Assembly: GCA_016190665.1 (NCBI GenBank)
Contig: JACPQD010000033.1
Coordinates: 1-49,100 of the forward strand
DNA length: 49,100 nucleotides
Source of the DNA: Chloroflexota bacterium
GTDB lineage: Bacteria; Chloroflexota; Dehalococcoidia; JACPQD01
Direction of reading: 5' to 3'
In this document: piece after piece, positions 25,673 through 34,069 of the stretch
Layout: every line of letters begins with the position of its first letter
Numbering within the stretch: the first letter of the stretch is position 1
Program-made: the position numbers and the translations under genes
The notes under the pieces: model-generated
What the model was told of the DNA's origin: nothing
What the model saw: only the letters and a program-made list of their open reading frames with translations
The model's database searches: none

Positions 25673-26767
25673 ATGAAGAAGATCAACGTCCTGGTGGTGT
25701 CGAAGAGGACCATGCACGAAGGTTTCCTGAGCGACCTTGAAGCAGTCTCTCCTCGCATCGTGGCGAGGGACGCCTGTGCCCTTTTTGTCGAGGAACTCCG
25801 CCGCGAGGGGGCCGGGGAGAACACGTGGACCACGCCGAACATGATCGATATGCTGGAGAAGGATGTCCAAAACGACCTCGCCCTCCAGGTGGAGACCAGG
25901 ACCGAAGGAAGGACCCTTGACTCGCTGCTGGGCGAAGCTGAGGTGATCTTCGCCAACATCATCTGGCCGAAAAGTTTGTTATCGCGCGCTCCGAGCCTCA
26001 AGTGGCTGCAATTGAGCGGCACGGGGATAGACCGCTACCTGGAAAGTGAGGTCTTGGATGGCCGCATCATCGTGACCAGCAGCCACGGCGCTACGGCGGT
26101 GCCTATCGCGGAGCACATCATGGGGTTCGTCTTTGGCTTGGCGAAGAACATACCCCGTATCGTACAGAATAAGGGCGATAGACGGTGGGAACGCTTCATG
26201 AATGTGGAACTCAGCGGCAAGACGATGGGAGTCGTCGGGATGGGGGCTATTGGCAGCAACCTGGCCCGGATGGCGAAAGGAATCGGTATGAGAGTAGTCG
26301 CCACAAGACGGCACGCGACGAGGCGCGAGCGTAACGTGGGCGACGTCGATGAGGTGTTTCCTTCCAGTGACCTACTGAATATACTGGAGGAAAGCGATTT
26401 CGTCGCCCTGGCTTTGCCGTTGACCGAGGAGACCCGCAAGCTTATCGGGGAGAAGGAACTCCGGGCAATGAAGCCTTCCAGCTACATCATCAATGTCTCT
26501 CGTGGGCCGATTATCGACGAGGCAGTGTTGGTCCGGGCGCTCAAAGAGGGGTGGATTGCGGGGGCGGGACTGGACGTCTTCGAGCGAGAGCCGCTGCCGC
26601 CGGAGAGCGAACTATGGGAAATGCCGAACGTTATCATTAGCTCGCACATGGCGGGCTATACCAGCATGAGAGCGACGCACGTGACGCGAATCTTTGTCGA
26701 AAACCTGAGGCGCTACGTCTCGGGCCAGCCCCTGATCAACGTTGTTACGAGGGATAAGAGATACTGA
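25673..26767 (+). CDS. D-2-hydroxyacid dehydrogenase (NAD-dependent)
   Basis: A 364-residue member of the D-isomer-specific 2-hydroxyacid dehydrogenase family, which interconverts 2-hydroxy and 2-keto acids. The NAD-binding motif is GVVGMGAIGSNLARMAKG (about 184-201). The catalytic triad is visible as Arg in NVSRGPIIDE, Glu in FEREPLPP and His in SSHMAG. The N-terminal region is longer than in typical members and has the segment LKWLQLSGTGIDRY common to the GyaR/phosphonate-type group. Its TGA overlaps the ATG of the CoA-transferase by one base (TGATG), so translation is coupled. Confidence 0.88.
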   Translation: MKKINVLVVSKRTMHEGFLSDLEAVSPRIVARDACALFVEELRREGAGENTWTTPNMIDMLEKDVQNDLALQVETRTEGRTLDSLLGEAEVIFANIIWPKSLLSRAPSLKWLQLSGTGIDRYLESEVLDGRIIVTSSHGATAVPIAEHIMGFVFGLAKNIPRIVQNKGDRRWERFMNVELSGKTMGVVGMGAIGSNLARMAKGIGMRVVATRRHATRRERNVGDVDEVFPSSDLLNILEESDFVALALPLTEETRKLIGEKELRAMKPSSYIINVSRGPIIDEAVLVRALKEGWIAGAGLDVFEREPLPPESELWEMPNVIISSHMAGYTSMRATHVTRIFVENLRRYVSGQPLINVVTRDKRY

Positions 26768-27990
26768 TGACACCTTCCTCAGGGAATCAAAGTCCAGAAC
26801 AGGGGTCTGAGGGGAATCACGGGCCTCTTGAAGGGATCAGGGTGCTGGACTTGACCCGCTTTGTCTCCGGCTGCATCTGCACTCAGATCCTCGCCGATAT
26901 GGGCGCGGAAACGATTAAAGTGGAGCGCCAGGAAGGGGACCCTGCTCGCCACAATGCGCCGGTGATAGGCGACATTGGCGGATATTTCCCGGGCTTGAAC
27001 CGGAACAAGAAGGGCATAACCCTGAACCTCCGGAAGGAGAAAGGGAAAGACCTGTTCCGTCGCCTTATTCTCTGGTGCGACATATTGGTTGAGAATTTCA
27101 GCGCCGGCACAATGGAGCGCCTTGGATTTCCATACAGCGCCGTCCGAGCGCTGAACCCACGAGTAATCATGGTCTCGATTTCAGGCTTTGGCCAGACCGG
27201 CCCTTATGCCCACCGCCCAGCATTTGACACCGTGGGGCAAGCGCTGAGCGGCATCATGAGCATCACCGGGTTCGCAGATCGCGAACCCGTTTACTCGGGG
27301 GCGCCGATCGCTGACCTCATTTCGGGCTACTTTGGCACAATCGGAGCATTGCTTGCTCTGCATCATCAGCAGGCTACCGGCAGGGGCCAGTACGTCGAGT
27401 CGACATTGGTGGAGAGTCTGCTGGTGACCATGTCGCCCAACGTTGTTCTCGAAGCACGGGGATGCGGGAGACAGCGAGGCTCACTGCCCAACGCGCCGTC
27501 TGGCACCTTTGAGACCGGTGACGGCGCCTACATTGTCATAATGGCGCACGACGACAATCATTGGCCACGGATGGCTCGTATCATGGGAAAGGCGGAACTG
27601 ACTGCCGATCAACGCTATCACTCTCGCGCTGCCCGTGCTCAACATAAGAACGAGCTGAACGAGCTTGTGGAGGCGTGGGCTCGAACGAAGCCCGCTGACG
27701 AAGTCGAGAAGATTCTGGACGCGGAAGGCATCCCGTTTTCAAGGGTGCAAACAGTGAAAGAGGTACTAAGGGACCCCCACTATCGTGCAAGAGAGATGAC
27801 CGTGGAAATGGACCACTACGGCAGCGAAGTTATTCCTCTTGTCGCTCCATATCCCAGACTCTCGGCCACCCCGGGCTCTGTCCGCAGCGTGTGTCCCCAT
27901 CTCGGACAGCACAATGAGGAAGTGTACGGCAGCCTTCTGGGGATTTCAAGAGACGAGCTGGCGGCTCTTAAGGCCGAAGGTGTCGTGTAA
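26767..27990 (+). CDS. CaiB/BaiF family III CoA-transferase
   Basis: A 407-residue family III CoA-transferase that moves CoA between carboxylic acids by way of an aspartyl-CoA intermediate. It has the family start GIRVLDLTRFVSGCICTQILADMGAETIKVE split over residues 23-53, NRNKKGITLNL, ILVENFSAGTMERLG and the catalytic Asp183 in GAPIADLISG. It starts at ATG 26767 overlapping the previous stop. With the 2-hydroxyacid dehydrogenase, 3-HIBADH-like and two MaoC-like genes it suggests activation of an imported acid to its CoA ester, then hydration or dehydration and oxidation. Confidence 0.88.
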   Translation: MTPSSGNQSPEQGSEGNHGPLEGIRVLDLTRFVSGCICTQILADMGAETIKVERQEGDPARHNAPVIGDIGGYFPGLNRNKKGITLNLRKEKGKDLFRRLILWCDILVENFSAGTMERLGFPYSAVRALNPRVIMVSISGFGQTGPYAHRPAFDTVGQALSGIMSITGFADREPVYSGAPIADLISGYFGTIGALLALHHQQATGRGQYVESTLVESLLVTMSPNVVLEARGCGRQRGSLPNAPSGTFETGDGAYIVIMAHDDNHWPRMARIMGKAELTADQRYHSRAARAQHKNELNELVEAWARTKPADEVEKILDAEGIPFSRVQTVKEVLRDPHYRAREMTVEMDHYGSEVIPLVAPYPRLSATPGSVRSVCPHLGQHNEEVYGSLLGISRDELAALKAEGVV

Positions 27991-28051
27991 GGCCGTACGG
28001 CAAGCCCTGGGCTGGACTAAGGAAATCGGTTAATTGCCCGTGGGAGGGGAG

Positions 28052-28942
28052 ATGAGAATCGCAGTCATCGGCACAGGAAGAATAGGCTCACGAATGGCCA
28101 TGAACTTGCTCAAGGCAGGGCACGAAGTCTACGTCCATGACGTCAAGAAGGAGTCCGCAGGCTTACTCCTTCAAAACGGTGCGAAGTGGGCTGAAGGCCC
28201 GGCCAAAGCAGCAGAGGCAACGGAAGTGACGATCGCATCGCTTCCGGGGCCGGTTGAGGCCGAGGAGGTGGCTCTGGGAGCAAACGGAGTCCTTGCAGGG
28301 GCAGCACGAGGGCACATCTACATCGACACGAGCACGACCTACCCTGGCCTGGTCCAACGAATTGCGGCGAGAGCTGCTGAGAAAGGCGTCGACATGCTCG
28401 AGGCCCCGCTGACCAGGGGAGTGGCCGGCGCCGAGACGGGAACACTCTGTTTCATGGTAGGTGGAGACGCCGAGGTGCTGCGCAAGGTCCAACCGGTCCT
28501 CGAGGTGCTCGGCGACAAGATCCTCCACCTCGGTCCTGTCGGCTCTGGAACTGTCCTCAAGTTGATCAACAACATGGTTTGTGAGATACATGTTCAGGCC
28601 TTCGCTGAGGCCTTTGCATTGGCGGCGAAGTTCGGGCTGGACCTGAAGCAAGTCTATGACCTTCTCAGCAGCACCCGTGTCGGCAACGGTGTCCTGACCG
28701 ACATGCTTGCGAATAGAGCCTTCAAGGGCAACTACGAGCCATCCTTCACCCTGGATTTGGCCTACAAGGACCAGACGCTGATAGCCCAGTTGGGCAGAGA
28801 GCTGGGGGTTCCCTTATACTTCAATGCCATGGTCCTTCAGAGGATGCAGGACGCACGGGCGCGAGGGCTGGGATCCAAGGACTGCACCGCCGTACTCTTA
28901 CCACTCGAGGAACTCCTGAAGGTCAAAATACGGGTAGAATGA
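28052..28942 (+). CDS. NAD(P)-dependent 3-hydroxyisobutyrate dehydrogenase-like enzyme
   Basis: A 296-residue beta-hydroxyacid dehydrogenase. ATG 28052 is preceded by GGGAGGGGAG. The Rossmann motif is AVIGTGRIGSRMAMNLL and the catalytic Lys lies in VLKLINNMV. The substrate loop, normally DAPVSGG, reads EAPLTRGVAGAETGTL, so it carries an Arg where the paralogues have Gly or Glu and may bind a different acid. It follows the CoA-transferase by about 60 bp on the same strand. Confidence 0.87.
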   Translation: MRIAVIGTGRIGSRMAMNLLKAGHEVYVHDVKKESAGLLLQNGAKWAEGPAKAAEATEVTIASLPGPVEAEEVALGANGVLAGAARGHIYIDTSTTYPGLVQRIAARAAEKGVDMLEAPLTRGVAGAETGTLCFMVGGDAEVLRKVQPVLEVLGDKILHLGPVGSGTVLKLINNMVCEIHVQAFAEAFALAAKFGLDLKQVYDLLSSTRVGNGVLTDMLANRAFKGNYEPSFTLDLAYKDQTLIAQLGRELGVPLYFNAMVLQRMQDARARGLGSKDCTAVLLPLEELLKVKIRVE

Positions 28943-29073
28943 GCGGCCGGGTCTGTGGCGTGAAGGGCGAGACGGCGCCCTCCGCCCCTTGCCAAGTTTG
29001 CTACGGTGGCGTTGGCGAGCGAACAGACAACGTAGTTACCGGATAACGTCTACTCCAGGTTAGGAGGCCGCAT

Positions 29074-29562
29074 ATGGGAGGAGAAGCCTCGCTACTCCCG
29101 GTCTTGAGGCGACTGATAGGTTACGAAGCCAGCTATGTCGATGAATTCGAGATTGAGAAGGGCATGATCAGGCGTTTTGCCATAGCTGTCGGCGACTCCA
29201 ATCCGCTCTACCATGACGAGAACTTTGCTCGGACAACGGAGTACGGCGGCATAATAGCACCTCCAACTTTCGTCTTTCAGTGGAACCACCACAAACACAG
29301 TCTGTTTCCTCCCGAGCAGCGCCAATCCCTTTTTCAGGGGCTTCTCCGCCAACCCCGCTTGCTCGTTGGTAGCCACGAGTTTCAATCGATTCAACCGCTG
29401 CGGCCTGGTGACATTCTCAGGAGTCGATCGCGGATTACCTATGCGTACGAGAAGCAGGGCAAGTCGGGACAACTCGGTTTCCTGGTCTTTGAGACCAACT
29501 ACTTCAACCAGAAAAACGAAATCCTGGGAACGCTGACGGCGACGATGATCGTTCTTCCCTAG
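29074..29562 (+). CDS. MaoC-like dehydratase, N-terminal-type hot-dog protein
   Basis: A 162-residue hot-dog protein of the FAS1-like/MaoC N-terminal dehydratase type. The motif KGMIRRFAIAVGDSNPLYHDE (split around residue 35-50) carries the typical Asp-x-Asn-Pro-x-(Y/H)-x-(D/E). IIAPPTFVF is the usual substrate-tunnel segment. It probably hydrates or dehydrates an acyl-CoA. It is followed after 14 bp by a second, MaoC-type hot-dog gene with its own AAGGAG, and the two are likely to form a heteromeric hydratase as in other paired MaoC proteins (inference). Confidence 0.8.
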   Translation: MGGEASLLPVLRRLIGYEASYVDEFEIEKGMIRRFAIAVGDSNPLYHDENFARTTEYGGIIAPPTFVFQWNHHKHSLFPPEQRQSLFQGLLRQPRLLVGSHEFQSIQPLRPGDILRSRSRITYAYEKQGKSGQLGFLVFETNYFNQKNEILGTLTATMIVLP

Positions 29563-29576
29563 AAGGAGTGAACAGC

Positions 29577-30017
29577 ATGTCCGCCCCAGGGGCGCTGTAT
29601 TTCGAGGATGTAGAGGTTGGGAAGGAGCTGCCTGTCACGTCCAGGGAGATAAGCCTGGAGCAAATGGCGATGTATGCTGCTGTCTGTTGGGACTTCCTGC
29701 CGGTCCACTACGATAGCGGCACTGCACAGAAACACGGGTTTCGAGACGCTTACGTGGACGGGCCAATGATAACTGCCTTCCTGAGCGAGTTGGTCACCGC
29801 ATGGAGCGGCGTCCAAGGCCGCCTGCGAACGATCGCGGTTACTTACCGGGGGATGGCCTTCCCCGGGGACAAGCTCCTGTGCAAGGGGAAAATCACGGCC
29901 AAACACGTCGATGGAGGTTCAAACCTCGCGGAGTGCGATATTTGGGCAGAAAACCAGAACGGCGAGAGAGTCGTCTATGGGACCGCGACGGTTTCGCTTC
30001 CCACTAGACCTGACTAG
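29577..30017 (+). CDS. MaoC-like hydratase/dehydratase, partner subunit
   Basis: A 146-residue hot-dog protein. ATG 29577 is 8 nt after AAGGAG; the upstream in-frame GTG 29568 lies inside that site. It starts with YFEDVEVGKELP, a standard MaoC opening, and has the substrate-loop segment DFLPVHYDSGTAQKHGF and YVDGPM. The usual catalytic Asp-x-Asn-Pro-x-His reads D-FLPVHYD, so the Asn is replaced and activity may depend on the partner at 29074. It is the last plus-strand gene of the 23892-30017 run, convergent with the 30037 gene only 19 bp away. Confidence 0.8.
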   Translation: MSAPGALYFEDVEVGKELPVTSREISLEQMAMYAAVCWDFLPVHYDSGTAQKHGFRDAYVDGPMITAFLSELVTAWSGVQGRLRTIAVTYRGMAFPGDKLLCKGKITAKHVDGGSNLAECDIWAENQNGERVVYGTATVSLPTRPD

Positions 30018-30036
30018 CCCGTTCGGGCAATGGGCG

Positions 30037-30924
30037 TTATACTCTGATCTTTATGTTCAGCATTTCCTCGAACGGCAAGAGGCAAGAGGTCGTATCCTTG
30101 GCTCCGTGGCCGCGAGCCTGAAGCTCCACCAGCCTTTGCAAGGCCAGATTGCCGAAGAAGAGAGGCACCCCAACTTCCTTGCCCAAGTTCGAAGCCAGGT
30201 TCAGGTCCTTAAAAGAAAGATCAACTCTGAACCCTGGCTCGAAGTTCCCTATGAAGCCATTTCGGGGGTACTTTTGAGTAAGGATCCGACTACTCGCGCC
30301 GCCACTGCTCAAGATATCGTTAAGCTTTTTCAGATCCATTCCTAGCTTGGCACCCAGGGCCATGCCCTCAGCGACGGCCTGCATATTGATTTGGGCGATC
30401 ATGTTATGAATAAGCTTGGCCTCATCGCCTGCGCCGACGTCCCCAACATGCACGATGGCCTTGCCCATGCTCATCAGTACGGCCGCGCTGCGATCGAAGT
30501 CCTTCTTGTTGCCACCGACCATGAAAGTGAGTGTGCCTGCCCTCGCCCCCTGCATTTCGCCGCTGACTGGTGCATCGATCAGGGCCACGCCCTTCTCCCG
30601 AGCAGCGCCGGCAAGCCTTCGCACGAGGGATGGCGAGTTCGTGCTGGTATCGATTACCATGCAGCCGGGCTTAGCGCCCGCCAGGACGCCATTGGCCCCC
30701 AGCACTACCTGTTCTACCTCTGCTGGCCCTGGCAAGGATAGCACTACTATCTCAGAGGCTTGAGCCACTGTCTTCGGGGAATTGGCCCATTTTGCGCCCG
30801 CATTCACGAGTTCGTCCGTCGCCGTCTTCTTTGCATCATGAACTGTCAGTTCGTGTCCTGCTTTGAGGATATTCGCCCCCATGCCGCTCCCCATCTTGCC
30901 CGTACCGATCAGTCCGATCTTCAT
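30037..30924 (-). CDS. NAD(P)-dependent 3-hydroxyisobutyrate dehydrogenase-like enzyme
   Basis: A 295-residue paralogue of the enzymes at 7720 and 28052. The start at 30924 has GAGGAGAGCG upstream and opens with KIGLIGTGKMGSGMGANIL. A longer frame to 31005 lacks a ribosome-binding site. The substrate loop is DAPVSGEMQGARAGTL and the catalytic Lys lies in DEAKLIHNM. It is closest to the 7720 enzyme in its N-terminal third. It is convergent with the MaoC-like genes and therefore separately transcribed from the right. Confidence 0.87.
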   Translation of the reverse strand: MKIGLIGTGKMGSGMGANILKAGHELTVHDAKKTATDELVNAGAKWANSPKTVAQASEIVVLSLPGPAEVEQVVLGANGVLAGAKPGCMVIDTSTNSPSLVRRLAGAAREKGVALIDAPVSGEMQGARAGTLTFMVGGNKKDFDRSAAVLMSMGKAIVHVGDVGAGDEAKLIHNMIAQINMQAVAEGMALGAKLGMDLKKLNDILSSGGASSRILTQKYPRNGFIGNFEPGFRVDLSFKDLNLASNLGKEVGVPLFFGNLALQRLVELQARGHGAKDTTSCLLPFEEMLNIKIRV

Positions 30925-31005
30925 TCGCTCTCCTCTTGGAACTTGCACCGGCGCCGTGGCGTCTCTTGAGCCCACATTACCACGTGTGATAGTGGAAACA
31001 ACCAC

Positions 31006-31290
31006 GTAACTCCCACCAACATCTTCGACTTCCTCGGGACGCCGTTCTTGATTTCACTCCCCAGCGCCCCAAGGTGCCGCAGCATTCGACGGGATTATAG
31101 GTCGCCGTGCTGCTCATGTCAACCAGGCGTTGAAGACTTGATGGCCCCCACTAGTTAGTCCGGGGAGCCGAGGGGACGGTTCTAACCACGAAATAAACGA
31201 ACGCAACGGATTATCTTGGCGGGTGTGCGGGGAAGCGGGAAGCAAGCCAGGGGCGATGTGGGGTCATTCATCATTCAGCGACGCGGGTAT
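31006..31290. other. Intergenic region with no recognisable gene
   Basis: It contains an AACCACGAAATAAACGAA segment like the left arm of the inverted repeat at 44332, and ATTCATCATTCAGCG heptamer-like runs. No start codon with a ribosome-binding site leads into a credible frame. Confidence 0.5.
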
Positions 31291-31403
31291 CAACGGGTAG
31301 GCAACGGATAAGCGGATGGCCCCGTCTTCCCCAGGCTTGGGGGACGGAAAGGGGGATTGATCATTCATCACTCATCATTCACCATGTAGTAGTGCCGGTG
31401 TCA
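31291..31403. repeat. Left copy of a 113-bp direct repeat flanking IS110
   Basis: Positions 31291-31403 match 33078-33190 at 112 of 113 bases, and 31298-31403 are identical to 33085-33190 over 106 bp. The unit holds CAACGG..AACGGATAAGCGG, CCCAGGCTTGGGGG and ATTCATCACTCATCATTCACC runs. A third, diverged unit begins at 33191. The IS110 element separates the first and second units of what was a tandem array. Confidence 0.9.
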
Positions 31404-31559
31404 CCGATTAGTTAACATGTCAAGCAAGGAATTTCACCCTAGTTTTGCTAGGAGCACCTTAACAAGAACAAAGTAATACCCCCCCCGCTGCTTCGGCTGA
31501 GTCTTCACGAAGCAGTCAAGCTAGGGACTATTCGATTGGACTGTCCTGCTCGGTGTCCT

Positions 31560-32804
31560 TTAAGGCGTATGGCGAGCAGGCTCGGAGTCAGTAGGTGCCT
31601 GCCCTGGCAACAGACGATAAACCCGGCTGCCGGAGGTGACGCTCTCTAGCGACTCCCCTAGCCCCAGAACCGTCAGTTGCTCCCGGACGAAGGCGGCAAT
31701 ACTGTGACCCTGCCGGCCTTCCCGGTGCACGTCTACGGACCAGGAGAGGAGCTTGCGCGCTACCCGTTCCTCCTCGGCATGGCGATCTGCCGCGTGCTTG
31801 CTCAGCACGTGCCAAACCAGGACCAAGAGCTTGCGGGCAATGGCGATGATCGCTTTCTTGTCGCCCAGGCGCACCCTCAGGCGCTCGAAGCGCTCTCGCC
31901 AGTGCTGGGAGGTGTCCACCGCCCGCCAGGCGGCTTCGACGCTAATCCAGCGGATATCCTTGCGACCCTGCTTGGTGATTCTGCCATCTCGGTGCTCCTC
32001 TCCGGAGGCATGGACCGAGGCGCCGAGGCCGCTGTAGCCCACCAGCTTCTTGGCGGAGGCAAAGCGTGTGATGTCGACGATGGCCGACAGCAGGGTCATC
32101 GTCGTGAGGATGGCAACGCCTGGCAGCTGGAGGAGAAACGGCACCTGGCTGGCCCAGGGCTCGACGGTGCTCAGCCGCACTACTTCTGCCTCAGCCTCCT
32201 CGATCAGAGGCTCCAAGGCTTGGAGGATGGTCAGGTCCTGACGCACGCGCAGTCTCTCGGTGGGCGACAAGTCCAGGCTTTCCCACCAAGCACGAGTGCT
32301 GGCACTGAACAAGCCCCCTTGCGGTGGCAAGAGGTTATGGCGCTGCAGTACGCTATGCAGGCGATTACGCGCCTGGGTGCGCTGCTTGACCAGCCGTCGG
32401 CGGTGGGCGATCACGCCCCGCAACTCCCGAACCTCTTGAGGAGGAACCCAGACCGCAGGGGCTAGCCCAGCCGCCAGGAGACGGGCGAGCTTTACGGCAT
32501 CACGGGCATCGGTCTTCACACGGGCGGCGGTGATGAGCTTCACCAGAAGAGGATGGACCACCGTCACGGAACCAACCAAGGGCTCAAGCTGGTCGTAAAG
32601 GTGCCAGGCGTTGCCCGTGGCTTCCAGAACGACATTATCGTTGGGCCCTAAGTTCTTGCGCGCCCAACCCACGAGCTCATCGATACGGAGGCGACGAGGG
32701 GGAAGGACGACTTTCTGCTGGCTATTCACCGCGGCAACCGTCAGTTCGCGCGGATGGGTATCCAGACCGACGAAGCGAGGCTCTTGTGTAGGCGGAGAGT
32801 TCAT
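31560..32804 (-). CDS. IS110-family transposase (DEDD recombinase)
   Basis: A 414-residue transposase. The N-terminal RuvC-like domain shows Asp15 (VGLDTH), Glu61 (VLEATG), Asp99 and Asp102 (KTDARDAVKLA), the DEDD set. A coiled-coil region follows (about 110-215). The C-terminal Transposase_20 domain has LLQLPGVAILTTMTLLS, LVGYSGLGASVHASGE, with the likely catalytic Ser, and TKQGRKDIRW. The start at 32804 has AAAAGGAG 7 nt upstream. It is full length and appears intact. IS110 enzymes use an element-encoded bridge RNA (established for IS621); a candidate lies just upstream of the start. Confidence 0.92.
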   Translation of the reverse strand: MNSPPTQEPRFVGLDTHPRELTVAAVNSQQKVVLPPRRLRIDELVGWARKNLGPNDNVVLEATGNAWHLYDQLEPLVGSVTVVHPLLVKLITAARVKTDARDAVKLARLLAAGLAPAVWVPPQEVRELRGVIAHRRRLVKQRTQARNRLHSVLQRHNLLPPQGGLFSASTRAWWESLDLSPTERLRVRQDLTILQALEPLIEEAEAEVVRLSTVEPWASQVPFLLQLPGVAILTTMTLLSAIVDITRFASAKKLVGYSGLGASVHASGEEHRDGRITKQGRKDIRWISVEAAWRAVDTSQHWRERFERLRVRLGDKKAIIAIARKLLVLVWHVLSKHAADRHAEEERVARKLLSWSVDVHREGRQGHSIAAFVREQLTVLGLGESLESVTSGSRVYRLLPGQAPTDSEPARHTP

Positions 32805-32826
32805 CGTATACTCCTTTTGGATGAAA

Positions 32827-33062
32827 CCAGCGCTATGCTGGTAAGTCTAGGTGGGACGCGCCGTTGAGGGCTGCCGGTGTCCAGTCACCGATACGGGCTT
32901 GGCTCGTGCAGGCCATCCCAGTTGAGTGATGCGGGCGGGCGACCAAACAACGGAACGGGCTCAGAGTCCCATGACACTGGACGGTCCGCCCTAACGCCAC
33001 GCGTCCCTCAATGCGTTCCCGCCCACTCTACGAGGGCAGGATACCAGACGGCGCGTCCCACC
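32827..33062 (-). ncRNA. Candidate IS110 bridge RNA region
   Basis: Directly upstream of the transposase, a nested structure is visible. GGTGGGACGCGCCG (32850-32863) pairs perfectly with CGGCGCGTCCCACC (33049-33062). TTGAGGG (32864-32870) pairs with CCCTCAA (33005-33011), and GTCCAGT (32879-32885) with ACTGGAC (32976-32982). Small hairpins lie at 32827-32841 and 33021-33037. The central loop contains TCACCGAT (32885-32892), identical to the left junction 31401-31408. It also contains AACAACGGA (32946-32954), identical to the right junction 33076-33084. Size, position and junction matches fit a bridge RNA; exact transcript ends are unknown. Confidence 0.65.
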
Positions 33063-33077
33063 ACAACTACATACTAA

Positions 33078-33296
33078 CAACGGATAGGCAACGGATAAGC
33101 GGATGGCCCCGTCTTCCCCAGGCTTGGGGGACGGAAAGGGGGATTGATCATTCATCACTCATCATTCACCATGTAGTAGTGCCGGTGTCAACCGATGGGC
33201 AACGGATAAACGGATGATCGCCCGGGTTTCCGCCCAAGCCTGCGGGGCGGAAGGGGGGATTCATCATTCATCATTCAGCGTTTAGTGGCGCCCGCC
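33078..33296. repeat. Second and third units of the tandem repeat interrupted by IS110
   Basis: 33078-33190 is the right copy of the 113-bp direct repeat. From 33191 a third unit begins (ACCGATGGGCAACGGATAAACGG), diverged in its middle (CCGCCCAAGCCTGCGGGGCGG) but with the same ATTCATCATTCATC end. Confidence 0.85.
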
Positions 33297-33372
33297 GCGC
33301 GTACTGCGTCAATAGCAAGTGTTACCGAGCCGGGCTTCAATACGTCGCTACTATACGCAACGCATTAATTGA

Positions 33373-33448
33373 TTGCGCATAACTTGCGGATGGTTTCATT
33401 GCCTGATGTCCATAACTGCAGAATATTATACTCATCCATTATGCGCAA
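33373..33448. repeat. TTGCGCATAA / TTATGCGCAA inverted repeat in an AT-rich stretch
   Basis: Perfect 10-bp inverted repeat (33373-33382 and 33439-33448) in an AT-rich region unlike the rest of the window, with further TGCG half-sites (CTATACGCAA, TTATTGCGTC). It adjoins the 3' end of the dead integrase-type transposase, so it may be that element's terminal binding-site array. No gene is seen in 33297-33452. Confidence 0.5.
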
Positions 33449-33452
33449 CTAT

Positions 33453-34020
33453 TTATTGCGTCATGTATAGTGATACCTCAGGTGATCTCTCTGATGACTT
33501 GGGTGGGGCGGCGGGGGCCGGGCCTTCGCTCAAGACATCCAGGCGGTCCACGTTACTCTCTATCTGCTTCAGGAGCAAGACGGGATTGAGCTGATCGCAG
33601 GTGGCAGCCAATTCCTGCCGCTTGGCTTCGGTAAGCGCGCCAGCATCCAGCAATCTCCGATAGGGCGTGCGAGCTTGGTCATATACCTTGCGCACTTTGG
33701 CCCCATCCCTGGTCTTCCCTGAGCCTAGCTCAGGGTTCATCATCGGGTGGAAGAAATTCACGTAGAGACGCAGCAGGAGGTAGATGCGATTCATGCAGTC
33801 CAAGGCCGGGCGAGAGCTGTAACGTTTGTAGCCAACCACCTGCCTGACCACTGTCCAGTTCTTCTGCTCCACATAACAGCTATCGTTCTTCTTGTTGGAC
33901 CGAGCCCGAGTGAAGGTGATCTTGTTCCGCTAGCAATAATTCAACAGGTTCTGATTGATGAATTCGCCACCGTTATCTGAGTCCAGACCGAGAAGGGGGA
34001 ATGGCAGCCGCTGGGCGCCG
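33453..34020 (-). pseudogene. Truncated integrase-core transposase with internal stop
   Basis: On the minus strand the frame from about 34020 reads RLPFPLLGLDSDNGGEFINQNLLNYC, then TAG (33930-33932), then RNKITFTRARSNKKN, then VEQKNWTVVRQVVGYKRY, continuing to 33453. DSDNGGEFIN is the second catalytic Asp region of a DDE integrase core. In relatives the stop position is Glu (GAG to TAG). The 5' half, including the first catalytic Asp, is missing; sequence upstream of 34020 is unrelated. The copy is dead. The C-terminal frame at 33453-33872 alone is not a functional gene. Confidence 0.8.
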
Positions 34021-34069
34021 GTGGAGACCGACGCTAACCGGCCCCCGACCCCTGACCCCTGACCCCCGG

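Larger units (their letters stand above)
31407..33082 (-). mobile_element. IS110-family insertion sequence (about 1.68 kb)
   Basis: Boundaries are inferred by comparing the two junctions with the uninterrupted copy at 14488-14513. That copy reads GGTGTCACCG followed by GATAGGCAACGG. At the left junction GGTGTCACCG (to 31406) is followed by ATTAGTTAAC. At the right junction TACTAACAACG (to about 33082) is followed by GATAGGCAACGG. The element holds one transposase gene on the minus strand and a structured region of about 235 bp upstream of it. There are no obvious long terminal inverted repeats or target duplication, as expected for IS110. The exact crossover could lie anywhere in the shared CG/CCG bases. 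Confidence 0.75.

Noticed and set aside
33930..33932. TAG in the integrase as a recoded (pyrrolysine) codon
   Set aside because: The gene is also 5'-truncated, relatives have Glu here, and nothing else suggests amber recoding. A nonsense mutation is simpler.
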